NCBI GenBank assembly: GCA_002431965.1
Contig: DJEW01000035.1
Location: 1-27,884, forward strand
Length of the DNA: 27,884 nucleotides
Reading direction: 5' to 3'
Origin: Clostridiales bacterium UBA5888
GTDB taxonomy: Bacteria > Bacillota > Clostridia > Oscillospirales > Oscillospiraceae
In this document: positions 7,174 through 15,526 of the stretch, one piece after another
Layout of the letters: every line of letters starts with the position of its first letter
Numbering within the stretch: position 1 is the stretch's first letter
Notes under the pieces: generated by a model
Seen by the model: the letters and a program-made list of their open reading frames with translations, nothing else
What the model was told of the DNA's origin: nothing
The model's database searches: none
Translations under genes and position numbers: made by a program

Positions 7174-9236
7174 TGCGCAAGATACGTATGGCTGAGAGCG
7201 CTGGCTTCTGCTTTGGGGTGCGCCGCTCTGTGGAAATGGCGGAAAAGCTGATGGAAGAGCAGGGAAGCTGCTGCAGCCTGGGTGAGCTTATACATAATGA
7301 AGACGTGGTCGAGCGGCTTAAAGCGCAGGGGCTGCGGGTGATAGAGCAGCCAGAAGAAGCAAAAGCCGGGGAGCACGTCATCATCCGCGCTCACGGCGTC
7401 GCAAGGAGCGTGTATGACCGCCTTGCGCAGCAGGGCGCATGCGTCACGGACGCCAGCTGCCCAAAGGTGAAAGCAATACATACCATTGTCAGCCGCGCCG
7501 GTAGCGAAGGGCGCTTCGTCATCATCATCGGAATGCGTGAGCATCCGGAGGTTGAGGGTATATGCGGTTGGTGCGGCGAGCATGCTGTTTTTGAAAATCC
7601 GCAGGAATTGGCGCGCTGGCTCGACGGTAATGAGACTTACTGGACAAAAGCGATAACTGTGGTGGTACAAACAACGCAGACGCGCAGTAATTTTAACGAA
7701 TGTTGCAATATCATAAAAAAAAGGTGTACAAACGCAAAAATATCTGATACAATATGTTCTGCTACGTTCACGCGACAGGAAGAGGCCGCAAGGCTTGCCG
7801 CTGAATGTGACGCGATGGTCGTCATCGGCGGGAAGCACAGCGCAAACAGTGTGCATCTTGCGCAGATTTGCGCAGAAAACTGCGCCAACGTTCAGTTTAT
7901 TGAACGGCTGGACGAGCTTGATACCGGCGCTCTCCGCATGGCTGACACTGTCGGGCTCACGGCAGGGGCATCCACGCCCGCGTGGATAATTAAGGAGGTA
8001 AGAAACAAAATGTCTGACGAAATCAAGGTCGAAGAAACCAAGCTTGAGAATGAAAAGTCCTTTGACGAAATGTTGGAGGAAACTCTCAAAACTATATATA
8101 ATGGAGATAAGGTAACAGGTACTGTCGTCGCTATCACCGGCACTGAGATCAGCGTTGACCTCGGCACCAAGTATTCCGGCTTCATTCCCACGACGGAGTT
8201 CACCGACGACGGCATTAAGGTCGAGGATGTTATCAAGGTCGGCGATCCCATTGAGGCTGTTGTTGTCCGCGTGAACGATGTTGAGGGCACGGCACAGCTT
8301 TCAAAGAAGCGTCTTGATGCCGCAAAGGGCTGGAATGAAGTCGAAGCCGCAGCCGAAGACGGCACTGTTCTGGAAGGCGTTGTCACCGAAGAGAACAAGG
8401 GCGGCGTTGTTGTCAACGTCAAGGGCGTGCGAGTGTTTGTCCCCGCATCTCAGACCGATCTGCCCCGCGATGCCGATCTGGCGCAGCTTCTCAAGAAGAC
8501 TGTCCGTCTGAAGATCACGGAGGTCAACAAGGCGCGCAAGCGTGTTGTCGGCTCTATCCGCCGCGTTGCTCAGGCTGAGCGCCGTGAGCGTACCGAAGCC
8601 ATCTGGAACGAGATCGAAATCGGCAAGAAGTACCACGGTGTTGTCAAATCTCTCACCAGCTACGGCGCTTTTGTCGATATTGGCGGCATTGACGGTATGG
8701 TTCATGTCTCCGAGCTCAGCTGGGGTCGTATCCATCAGCCCTCTGAGGTTCTGTCTGTCGGCGATGAGGTCGAGGTTTATGTTATCAACTTTGACAAGGA
8801 AAAGCGCAAAATCTCCCTCGGCTATAAAGATCCTGAAGCAAATCCCTGGACTGTGTTCACCAACAAGTATTCCGTCGGCGATGTTGCACCGGTCAAGGTC
8901 GTCAAGCTCATGCCTTTCGGCGCTTTTGCTGAGGTTGTTGACGGTGTTGACGGGCTTATCCATATTTCCCAGATCGCTAACCGCCGCATCGGCAAGCCCG
9001 AGGACGTGTTGACTGTCGGCGATGTCGTTGATGCAAAGATTACTGCCATCGACGATGACAAGCACAAGATCTCCCTGTCCATCCGTGCCCTTTCTGAGCC
9101 TGCGCCTGCAGCCGTTAAGGCAGAAGAGGAAGAGTATGACGATGAACCGGGTGAGGACGCTCTTGTCTACGAGGTTTCTGAGTCCGGCAAAGCCACCGGT
9201 ATCGCACCGGAGACCGACCCTGACGATGCCGAATAA
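7173..9236 (+). CDS. ispH-rpsA: Bifunctional HMBPP reductase (IspH) / ribosomal protein S1 fusion
   Basis: One 687-residue reading frame. Residues 1-279 are IspH, the [4Fe-4S] enzyme making IPP and DMAPP in the last MEP-pathway step. Cluster ligands are C13, C96 and C195; substrate residues H41, H74, H124 and E126 are in place. Residues 280-687 are ribosomal protein S1 with four S1 RNA-binding repeats beginning near 'GDKVTGTVV', 'GTVLEGVV', 'GKKYHGVV' and 'GDVAPVKVV', then an acidic tail. Such fusions are known in Clostridia. The ATG at 7173 has GGAGG at good spacing; GTG 7170 is the alternative. From 8010 onward codons become more like those of highly expressed genes, and a strong ribosome-binding site precedes that ATG, so S1 may also be made separately. 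Confidence 0.95.
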   Translation: MRKIRMAESAGFCFGVRRSVEMAEKLMEEQGSCCSLGELIHNEDVVERLKAQGLRVIEQPEEAKAGEHVIIRAHGVARSVYDRLAQQGACVTDASCPKVKAIHTIVSRAGSEGRFVIIIGMREHPEVEGICGWCGEHAVFENPQELARWLDGNETYWTKAITVVVQTTQTRSNFNECCNIIKKRCTNAKISDTICSATFTRQEEAARLAAECDAMVVIGGKHSANSVHLAQICAENCANVQFIERLDELDTGALRMADTVGLTAGASTPAWIIKEVRNKMSDEIKVEETKLENEKSFDEMLEETLKTIYNGDKVTGTVVAITGTEISVDLGTKYSGFIPTTEFTDDGIKVEDVIKVGDPIEAVVVRVNDVEGTAQLSKKRLDAAKGWNEVEAAAEDGTVLEGVVTEENKGGVVVNVKGVRVFVPASQTDLPRDADLAQLLKKTVRLKITEVNKARKRVVGSIRRVAQAERRERTEAIWNEIEIGKKYHGVVKSLTSYGAFVDIGGIDGMVHVSELSWGRIHQPSEVLSVGDEVEVYVINFDKEKRKISLGYKDPEANPWTVFTNKYSVGDVAPVKVVKLMPFGAFAEVVDGVDGLIHISQIANRRIGKPEDVLTVGDVVDAKITAIDDDKHKISLSIRALSEPAPAAVKAEEEEYDDEPGEDALVYEVSESGKATGIAPETDPDDAE
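7992..8012 (+). promoter_or_regulatory. Internal Shine-Dalgarno and in-frame ATG at the ispH/S1 junction
   Basis: AAGGAGGT at 7992-7999 is followed ten bases later by ATG 8010-8012, in frame with the fused gene (Met280). It lies exactly between the IspH domain and the first S1 repeat and is the strongest ribosome-binding site in this part of the window. It probably directs translation of free S1, about 408 residues. Confidence 0.7.
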
Positions 9237-9258
9237 CAACATATAGATTGAAATAATC

Positions 9259-9291
9259 ACAGCGCCGTTCGGATTTTCCGAACGGCGCTGT
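9259..9291 (+). terminator. Terminator after ispH-rpsA, probably bidirectional
   Basis: Perfect 15-bp stem (9259-9273 with 9277-9291), three-base loop. It lies between the ispH-rpsA stop and the convergent hydrolase stop at 9310. The T-rich flank reads better on the minus strand, so it may serve both genes. Confidence 0.8.
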
Positions 9292-9309
9292 AGCTATATC
9301 CGCTGTGTG

Positions 9310-10266
9310 TTAATCGGTTTTGTCTGCCGCAATGGCAGGCAGCTTTTCGTTTATCCAGTCTAGTATATCGCGCTGCACGTCAAGACGGTTTGTTTCGTTG
9401 AGCATTTCGTGGCGTCCCTCAGGGTAGAGCCGCATCATAACGTCGTGCAGCCCCGCCTTGCAGAATGCCTTATATGCCCGTTCAACACCCTTGCCGTAGT
9501 CGCCCACAGGGTCTTCACTGCCGGACATGAAGTATACGGGTTTTGTTTTATCCATACGGTCAATGTTTTTTTGCGTTGTGACATACCATATGCCGCGCAT
9601 CATGTCGCGGTACATACTTGCCTTTGCGGCAAAACCGCAGTTTGGGTCGGCAATGTACTTGTCAACATTGTCAATGTCGCGTGACAGCCAGTCGAACTCT
9701 GTGCGCGGTGCCTTGATATGGCTGAGATAAGTGCCGAAAGCTATGTCATTGAGCTTCTGTCCATCGCTGCGCGCACCTTTCGATTTGACCATAGCCTCTG
9801 CCATAATATACCCACCGAGGACGAGCGCTTTGCTCTGGTGTCCTGTGCCGCTGAGTATCACAGCGTCATATTTGCCGGCGTGGTCGATAATATAAGTGCG
9901 CGTAATGAAGCTGCCCATGCTGTGCCCGAACATAATGTATGGTACACCGGGATAGTCCTTGGCTATGATGTCGTGCAGCCTTTCCTCATCTGTAACAACG
10001 TAGAACCAACCATTGTCATCGTTGAAAAAGCCACGGTCGGCTTCGTCTGTGACAGACTGCCCATGACCGAGATGGTCGTCGCCGACGGCAAGTATTCCGT
10101 TTACTGCAAGGAAAAGCATAAAATTATCGTAGCGGTTTATATGCTCAGCAATGCCGTGGACGATCTGCACTATGGCACGCGGTGCGCCGTCGGGGGTGCA
10201 CATTCTGGCGTGAATGGTGTTCACGGCGTTTGCGGAGCGAAACGTGAAATCAGTAAACGCAGGCAT
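9310..10266 (-). CDS. Alpha/beta hydrolase, monoacylglycerol lipase/lysophospholipase-like
   Basis: 318-residue serine hydrolase of the Hydrolase_4 (PldB/MGL-like) type, predicted cytosolic because no signal peptide is seen. The N-terminal strand carries IVHGIAEHINRY, the oxyanion region typical of these lipases. The nucleophile elbow is GHSMG with Ser116, and Asp252 (GSEDP) and His286 (EGRHE) complete the triad. A cap region lies between about 140 and 230. Substrate is likely a monoacyl lipid or other small ester, by family only. GGAGG lies 9 bases before the ATG. The gene is monocistronic, with its own promoter at 10301-10329 and terminator at 9259-9291. Confidence 0.9.
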   Translation of the reverse strand: MPAFTDFTFRSANAVNTIHARMCTPDGAPRAIVQIVHGIAEHINRYDNFMLFLAVNGILAVGDDHLGHGQSVTDEADRGFFNDDNGWFYVVTDEERLHDIIAKDYPGVPYIMFGHSMGSFITRTYIIDHAGKYDAVILSGTGHQSKALVLGGYIMAEAMVKSKGARSDGQKLNDIAFGTYLSHIKAPRTEFDWLSRDIDNVDKYIADPNCGFAAKASMYRDMMRGIWYVTTQKNIDRMDKTKPVYFMSGSEDPVGDYGKGVERAYKAFCKAGLHDVMMRLYPEGRHEMLNETNRLDVQRDILDWINEKLPAIAADKTD

Positions 10267-10300
10267 TTTTCATCCTCCATATTGTAATATATATGTATCA

Positions 10301-10329
10301 ATTTTACACGGAAAGTCTTATTTAGTCAA
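10301..10329 (-). promoter_or_regulatory. Sigma-A-like promoter of the alpha/beta hydrolase
   Basis: On the minus strand TTGACT (10329-10324), a 17-base spacer and TAAAAT (10306-10301) give five of six matches in each box. The predicted start is about 30 bases before the ATG at 10266. Confidence 0.7.
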
Positions 10330-10334
10330 CAAAA

Positions 10335-10369
10335 TACTGCTGCAAAGTGTGGGGCACTTTGCAGCAGTA
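10335..10369 (-). terminator. Rho-independent terminator of the oxidoreductase-hypA unit
   Basis: Perfect 15-bp stem (10335-10349 with 10355-10369) and a five-base loop. On the minus strand it is followed by TTTTGTTG and starts 16 bases after the hypA stop. Confidence 0.85.
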
Positions 10370-10384
10370 CAGTAAAATTGCAGG

Positions 10385-10738
10385 TCAGTTGTTCTCAATT
10401 ACATGAATCTCTTTGATGTTGAAATCCCTGCCTGAGAGCACGGTCTTGTTGAAGCTGCCGCAGTTGGGGCAGTACCCTTCATTGGCTGCAACGTTAAAAA
10501 TTTCGTCGCAGTCGTCACATTCGGCAAGTCCGGGAACTGTTTCGAGAATAAGCTTTGCGCCGCGAACCTCGGGAATATCTTCGCTCACAGGGGGATAAAG
10601 CTCCTCCACATATTCCGGGATAACGAGCGACAGCTCACCGACCTCACATACGATCTCATCCACGTGGGCAATACCGTTTTTCCGCGCGTAATCCGCAACG
10701 GTTTGGCACATACTGCGCACAATGCCTATTTCATGCAT
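10385..10738 (-). CDS. hypA: Hydrogenase/urease nickel-insertion protein HypA
   Basis: 117-residue HypA/HybF nickel metallochaperone. The N-terminal Met-His-Glu (H2, E3) is the nickel site, and the zinc ribbon is formed by C74/C77 and C90/C93 in two CxxC motifs. In characterised systems HypA works with HypB to deliver nickel to [NiFe]-hydrogenase. Here no hydrogenase structural gene and no hypB-F lies nearby. The gene overlaps the end of the 902-residue oxidoreductase gene by 13 bases and lacks a strong ribosome-binding site, so it is probably translated by coupling. The shared unit suggests a redox role, but the nickel client is not in this window. Confidence 0.88.
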   Translation of the reverse strand: MHEIGIVRSMCQTVADYARKNGIAHVDEIVCEVGELSLVIPEYVEELYPPVSEDIPEVRGAKLILETVPGLAECDDCDEIFNVAANEGYCPNCGSFNKTVLSGRDFNIKEIHVIENN

Positions 10739-13434
10739 GGACTGTCACCGGCACGCTTTTTGATGAGCTTTTTCCTCGCAAGACGTCCGAGAGCAGACGG
10801 CGTGTTTGTGACCGCGGTCAAAAGAGTTCGGTAATACGTCTGCCCCTTGTTGTCAAGCGTCTTTTCCAGCTTGATGGCGTCAAACTTGCACTTGGTGGTG
10901 CATATGCCGCAGCCGACGCAGAGATCTTCATCCAAAACGACGCAGCCGCAGCCGAGGCAGCGGTCGGCCTCTTTCTTTATCTGATCCTCGGTGAGCGTGC
11001 CGCGCAGGTCTTTGAAAGTCTTCTTTGCCTCGGCGGCGCTGCCGCAGGCGGCTTTCTGCCGCGGCGCGGTATCAAAGCTGCCGATGGAAACGGCGACGGT
11101 GGCGGTGTCGAGGGCTTTGTAGTCGCGGTTATCGCGCCCGATGTCCTGACGCTGACCGGGATGGACATAGCGATGTATGGATATTGCGCCTTCCTTGCCT
11201 GCTGCGATAGCGTCGATGGCGAATTTCGGACCGGTCACGGCGTCTCCGCCGGCAAATACATCGCTCACACTGGTCTGATAGCTCTTTGCATCTGCCGTGA
11301 CTGTGCCGTTGGCGTTGGTTTTGAACGCGGCAATACCGCAGAGCTCAACCTTTTGCCCGATGGCGGAGATAACGCTGTCAACGCGCGTGGTTTCAAGCTT
11401 GCCTGTGCCGATGCTCCTGCGGCGTCCATTGGCATCCGCCTCATCAAGCTCCATGATCTCGAGTGTGAGTGACTCGACCCTGCCGCTGCCGGTGATCTCT
11501 GCGGGAGAAGCGAGGAAGCGGAACTTCACGCCTTCAGCCTCAGCCTCGGCGACCTCATCCGCATCGGCGGGCATTTCGTCTCTGCCGCGGCGGTAAACGA
11601 CCGTCACTTCATCTGCGCCAAGGCGCACGGCGGTGCGCGCCACATCAACGGCGACATTGCCGCCGCCGATAACCGCGACCTTTTTGCCGATCTCCGGTGT
11701 CTTCCCTAGGTTGACCTCACGCAGAAAGTCAATGCCGGTGAATACGCCGGGAAGAATATCGCCCTTGCAGCCCACGGCAGCGCCGCGGCTCGCGCCGATG
11801 CCAAGATAGAACGCCTTATACCCATCAGCCCGCAGCGTGTCAAGTGTGACGTCCTTTCCGACCTCAACGCCGGTGCGGAACTCCACGCCAAGCTCGCGCA
11901 GGATCTCGATCTCCGCATTGACGACGCTCTTATCCAGACGGAAGCTGGGGATGCCGAGCGTAAGCATTCCGCCGAGCTTGTCCTCTTTTTCAAATACGGT
12001 TACGGGATAGCCTTTGACGGCGAGATAGTACGCGCAGCTCAAGCCCGCAGGACCCGCGCCGATAACGGCAATCTTCTCGGGGTAGGGTCTTCCGGTCTGA
12101 TTGAGCATTTTGGGCACATAGCGCGTGGCGGAGTCCAGATCCTTCTCTGCAATGAACTTCTTGATGTCATCAATTGCGACGGAGGAGTCGATAATACTGC
12201 GCGTACAGGCGCTTTCGCACGCTTTGTTGCATATGCGTCCGCAGACGGCAGGGAATGGGTTTTCCTTCTTTATTAGCTCCAACGCCTCAGTGTAGCGCCC
12301 CATGGAGGCGAGCTTTATGTAGCCCTGAACGGGTATATGCGCAGGGCATACCGCCTTGCAGGGGGCGGTGCCGCTCCCCATAACATCGGAACGGTTAGTG
12401 CGGTACTCAACGTTGTAGCTGGAGCGATCCCACGGTATGGCGCGGTCAGAGTCATAAGCGTCGGAGATGTGAGGATTTGTCGTGCAGTTTTTCTGCCCGA
12501 GGCGTAGCGCGTTTGTCTGGCAGTTTTCAACGCACTGACCGCAGGCGACGCACTTTTCCTTGTCAACACGCGCGGTGAAGTTGGAGCGGATTGCATTCTT
12601 GGAGCGGAAGTATTCCGCAATGCGCAGCGCAAAGCAGGAGCAGCCGCAGCAATTGCATATTGCGGTGGTCTCCTCAAAGCCTGGGGTCTGATTGATCTCG
12701 TGGACAAGCCCGTTGTCCTCGGCGCGCTTAAGGATCTCATACGCCTCTTCCTTGGTGACAAGCCGGTGTGCGCCGGTCTTGGAAAAGTTGATGGCGTTGT
12801 CGTTGAGGTACATGCACATATCCTCTTCCAGATGACCGCAGCCCTCGCCCATTAGACGGCGGGCACGGCGGCAGGAGCATGGACCAACGGAGATCGCTGT
12901 GGCGTTCTCGATAAGTGTGGTTACCTCATCATAAGATGCCGTGCGGGAGTTGTTCTCAATCGCGCTCATGACGGGCATGACGCGCATGAACATCATGCCG
13001 AGCTTGCCGGAGCTGAGCGTCGGGGCGACGAGCTCAATACGGCGGCGGGTATACTCCTCAAAGCAATAGCCCAGATCGGGGTAGCGGTCGCACTGCTCGC
13101 GGTTAGATAGTATGCCCTCCATAATGCCGGGAACCCAGATGGGGTAATAGTAGCCAAGCACACCGTCCGTGGTGCGCGAGCGCGCAAAGCCGATCTCGAC
13201 AAGCTTGTCCACCTGTGTTCTCACAAAATTCACGTCCGCATTGCAGCGGCGCGAAAGCTCCTCCACGGTGCGCGGCACTTCAAGACGCATGTGCATTGCC
13301 ACGCTGCACATATCGTCCGTGACAATTGGCTCGAGAATCCTGTACTCGGGATCGTTGTAGGTAATGCCTGTGTACGTCATGCTCTCAAGACTTATCTTGC
13401 TTGCGAGAGCCAGAATATTTGCTCTTTTTTCCAT
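10726..13434 (-). CDS. Large Fe-S/FAD oxidoreductase: winged helix, Cys-rich domain, ferredoxin and GltD-like module
   Basis: 902-residue multidomain protein. Residues about 50-100 look like a winged helix. A Cys-rich domain (CSCR at 186-189, CNCCGCSC at 260-267) is followed by CxxCxxCxxxC at 295-305. From about 358 to 800 it is a GltD-like NAD(P)H:acceptor module: Fe-S Cys at 359, 363, 398, 402, 406 and 410, FAD site VIGAGPAG (457-464) and NAD(P) site VIGGGNVAVD (588-597). The C-terminus has a ferredoxin-like CLGCGC plus CVGCGICTTKC (826-849). It probably moves electrons between NAD(P)H and a ferredoxin-type partner, but the true substrate is unknown. GAGGTG precedes the ATG. It is cotranscribed with hypA. 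Confidence 0.85.
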   Translation of the reverse strand: MEKRANILALASKISLESMTYTGITYNDPEYRILEPIVTDDMCSVAMHMRLEVPRTVEELSRRCNADVNFVRTQVDKLVEIGFARSRTTDGVLGYYYPIWVPGIMEGILSNREQCDRYPDLGYCFEEYTRRRIELVAPTLSSGKLGMMFMRVMPVMSAIENNSRTASYDEVTTLIENATAISVGPCSCRRARRLMGEGCGHLEEDMCMYLNDNAINFSKTGAHRLVTKEEAYEILKRAEDNGLVHEINQTPGFEETTAICNCCGCSCFALRIAEYFRSKNAIRSNFTARVDKEKCVACGQCVENCQTNALRLGQKNCTTNPHISDAYDSDRAIPWDRSSYNVEYRTNRSDVMGSGTAPCKAVCPAHIPVQGYIKLASMGRYTEALELIKKENPFPAVCGRICNKACESACTRSIIDSSVAIDDIKKFIAEKDLDSATRYVPKMLNQTGRPYPEKIAVIGAGPAGLSCAYYLAVKGYPVTVFEKEDKLGGMLTLGIPSFRLDKSVVNAEIEILRELGVEFRTGVEVGKDVTLDTLRADGYKAFYLGIGASRGAAVGCKGDILPGVFTGIDFLREVNLGKTPEIGKKVAVIGGGNVAVDVARTAVRLGADEVTVVYRRGRDEMPADADEVAEAEAEGVKFRFLASPAEITGSGRVESLTLEIMELDEADANGRRRSIGTGKLETTRVDSVISAIGQKVELCGIAAFKTNANGTVTADAKSYQTSVSDVFAGGDAVTGPKFAIDAIAAGKEGAISIHRYVHPGQRQDIGRDNRDYKALDTATVAVSIGSFDTAPRQKAACGSAAEAKKTFKDLRGTLTEDQIKKEADRCLGCGCVVLDEDLCVGCGICTTKCKFDAIKLEKTLDNKGQTYYRTLLTAVTNTPSALGRLARKKLIKKRAGDSPCMK

Positions 13435-13494
13435 CTCTACACCTCGTTTTTAGTGATAATCAGCGATAAACAAAACTATCACAATCCTGTCGAT

Positions 13495-13523
13495 ATTATA
13501 ACATAGATATTCCACCGCGTAAA
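13495..13523 (-). promoter_or_regulatory. Promoter of the oxidoreductase-hypA unit
   Basis: On the minus strand TTTACG (13523-13518), 17 bases, then a perfect TATAAT (13500-13495). The leader to the ATG at 13434 is about 55 bases and contains the pair GTGATA (13453-13458) and TATCAC (13477-13482), a possible operator. Confidence 0.65.
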
Positions 13524-13577
13524 CTGACATTTAAAAATGCTCTGTTCTGTTTTGCCGCTGGTATTTACAGAGCTTGC

Positions 13578-13606
13578 TTGATTTAATTACAGCGATGACA
13601 TATAAT
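13578..13606 (+). promoter_or_regulatory. Promoter of the DUF3298 lipoprotein gene
   Basis: TTGATT (13578-13583), a 17-base spacer and a perfect TATAAT (13601-13606). The leader to the ATG at 13688 is about 75 bases. It is divergent from the oxidoreductase promoter. Confidence 0.65.
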
Positions 13607-13687
13607 AAATATTGCAGGCGGGAACATATTACGTGTGCACCGCGTCACACCAAATGTCTGATCATATCGATGACATGGAGGATCACT

Positions 13688-15022
13688 ATGAAAAAGATAA
13701 CCGCGATAATTCTGCTGCTGACGCTTACGGCGGCGCTGTGCGGCTGCGGCAGCCTGAACAACCTGAAAAATGTTGAGCTGCCCCCGCTGCCTGAAGCCGA
13801 TGCCGAGCCGACCGAGGCGGCGCCGGAAGCGACGGCAGTTATTGACGCATCTGCCAGCACGGCAGAGTCTGCGCTGCCACAGCATGTCATAGTCAGCATG
13901 GAGAAACATTCTGAGGAGCATTACGACCCGCAGAATGGGGAAACGCTCATTCTTTCGTTCTCTTATGAAACTCCGCGCGTCTATATTGAGGGACGTCCGG
14001 AGGCGAGCAACGCTGTCAACGAATATATTGCAACCGTGGACGAAACCTATTATACCGGCAATGATTACGGCGCTGCCGGTGAGAGCGACGAGTATGCAAT
14101 GGGCGGCGTGAACGGCATGCTCGAAATGGCAACGGATAACTACACCTTTGCCGTGGAGAATGGATATACCGATATGCCGCTGGAATATTCTTCATCACGC
14201 ACCGGGCGTGTAGAGCGCATAGACAGCCGCGTACTCAGCATGGTTTACACAACCTACACTTATACCGGAGGCGCACACGGCAGCTATTTTGATACGGGCT
14301 ATACCTTTGACACAGAGAGCGGCGAGTATGTCACGCTTGAAATGCTCTCCGACAATTTTGAAGAGCTTAAAGCGTTCCTTGCCGACTATATGATTGGTCT
14401 TTACAACGCCGACAAGGACGGTTACTATTCCCAGCGCGTTTATGCTGACATGGTTGCTGACGGTGATGTAAATGCCGCAATTACTGCTCTTGTGCGTGAT
14501 GGGTCATGGTACTTCAATGAAGAAGGCATGGTGATCTACTCCACCGTTTATGAGCTTGGACCTTATGCCGCAGGCATTGTTGACTTTGTCATACCTTATA
14601 GCAAGCTTGCCGGGCATATTGACGACAAGTGGCTTCCTGCCGAGCGCACCGGTGAGAGCGGCACGCTCACGCTGAAAGCACAGAGCGAAGTAGCCGACGG
14701 ATCTGTTGAGATAATCGACAAGGTGACTGTGGATGCCGAGGGAGAGGCTTTGTGTCTTGAGGCGAACGGCACTGTCTACGATGTGCGTCTTTCCAGCGTG
14801 GATTATTCTGACCGGTTTTATGAGACGGCACAGCTCTGGGCGTGCAGCTATATGAGCGACTGTGTATTGCAGCTTGACACTATTATACCTGACGGTATGC
14901 CAAAGCTTATGGTGAGCTTCCGCGATGCTGCCGGCATACAGTCGCGTATGCTGCTCACGCAGAGCGGCGAGGATGGCTCTTACATCCTCATGAGCGACAG
15001 CGACATAGAGGCAGTAGGCTGA
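13688..15022 (+). CDS. Lipoprotein with DUF4163/DUF3298 (RsiV-like) extracellular region
   Basis: 444-residue secreted lipoprotein. The start ATG 13688 is set by GGAGG seven bases upstream. The signal peptide has a Lys start and hydrophobic core and ends in a Cys-containing lipobox (LCGC, about residues 17-20). An acidic, Ala/Pro/Glu-rich linker follows. The segment with YTYTGGAHGSY and 'FDTESGEYVTLEMLSD' is the core of DUF3298, seen in the lysozyme-sensing anti-sigma factor RsiV and in many secreted proteins. Here the anchor is a lipid, no cytoplasmic anti-sigma domain exists and no sigma-factor gene is adjacent, so an RsiV role is not supported. It may bind a wall fragment or protein; function unknown. 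Confidence 0.8.
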   Translation: MKKITAIILLLTLTAALCGCGSLNNLKNVELPPLPEADAEPTEAAPEATAVIDASASTAESALPQHVIVSMEKHSEEHYDPQNGETLILSFSYETPRVYIEGRPEASNAVNEYIATVDETYYTGNDYGAAGESDEYAMGGVNGMLEMATDNYTFAVENGYTDMPLEYSSSRTGRVERIDSRVLSMVYTTYTYTGGAHGSYFDTGYTFDTESGEYVTLEMLSDNFEELKAFLADYMIGLYNADKDGYYSQRVYADMVADGDVNAAITALVRDGSWYFNEEGMVIYSTVYELGPYAAGIVDFVIPYSKLAGHIDDKWLPAERTGESGTLTLKAQSEVADGSVEIIDKVTVDAEGEALCLEANGTVYDVRLSSVDYSDRFYETAQLWACSYMSDCVLQLDTIIPDGMPKLMVSFRDAAGIQSRMLLTQSGEDGSYILMSDSDIEAVG

Positions 15023-15059
15023 AAAACGCATAAAAGCCGCAAAAAAGCAATAAAAACAC

Positions 15060-15088
15060 TTGACACGCGGACATGTACGTGTTATCCT
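15060..15088 (+). promoter_or_regulatory. Promoter of rplU-rpmA
   Basis: Consensus TTGACA (15060-15065), a 17-base spacer and TATCCT (15083-15088, four of six). The leader to rplU is about 75 bases. Confidence 0.75.
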
Positions 15089-15094
15089 ACTAAA

Positions 15095-15171
15095 GCCGCA
15101 TTGAAGGGGTTGCCAAGCGAGGTCAAGCCTCCGCCCTAAGAGCGAGACCTGTAAAGAGGGAGGATAAGTTC
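15095..15171 (+). ncRNA. Ribosomal protein L21 leader (autoregulatory mRNA leader)
   Basis: The leader between the promoter and rplU is purine-rich and can fold in alternative ways. GAGG at 15119-15122 can pair with CCTC (15128-15131), while the overlapping AGGTC (15120-15124) can pair with GACCT (15146-15150), close to the ribosome-binding site AGGGAGG. The position and a GCCAAGCGAGGTC-like core fit the L21 leader family known upstream of rplU in Firmicutes, where excess L21 is thought to repress its own operon. The assignment is from memory of the family. A covariance-model search would settle it. Confidence 0.5.
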
Positions 15172-15486
15172 ATGAAGCATGCTATCATCGTGACTGGCGG
15201 CAAGCAGTACCGTGTTGCTGAGGGCGACGTCATCTTCGTTGAGAAGATGGATGCCGCAGCGGGCGAGGCTGTCAAGTTCGATCAGGTTCTGGCTGTTATC
15301 GACGGTGAGACCGCAGTTTTCGGTGCACCCTGCATTGAAGGCGCTTCCGTCTCCGCAAATGTCGTCAAGAACGGCAAGAGCGCGAAGATCCGCGTTTACA
15401 AGATGAAGCCCAAAAAGGGTTATCGCAGAACGCAGGGTCACAGACAGCCATACACCAAGGTTCAGATCGAGACCATCAACGCTTAA
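15172..15486 (+). CDS. rplU: 50S ribosomal protein L21
   Basis: 104-residue L21, binding 23S rRNA in the large subunit. The N-terminus AIIVTGGKQYRVAEGD and the C-terminal signature KKGYRRTQGHRQPYTKV are diagnostic. Codon choice is strongly biased as expected for high expression. A good GGGAGG ribosome-binding site precedes ATG 15172. Only 40 bases separate it from rpmA, with no prp protease gene between them, unlike the usual rplU-prp-rpmA order in Firmicutes. Confidence 0.98.
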   Translation: MKHAIIVTGGKQYRVAEGDVIFVEKMDAAAGEAVKFDQVLAVIDGETAVFGAPCIEGASVSANVVKNGKSAKIRVYKMKPKKGYRRTQGHRQPYTKVQIETINA

Positions 15487-15526
15487 TTTTCCGCAACTGA
15501 TATTGACTAAAGGAGGGAAAACCTGA

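Noticed and set aside
13574..13687. Longer start of the DUF3298 lipoprotein
   Set aside because: The first 38 codons would precede the signal peptide and overlap the promoter; GGAGG points to ATG 13688.
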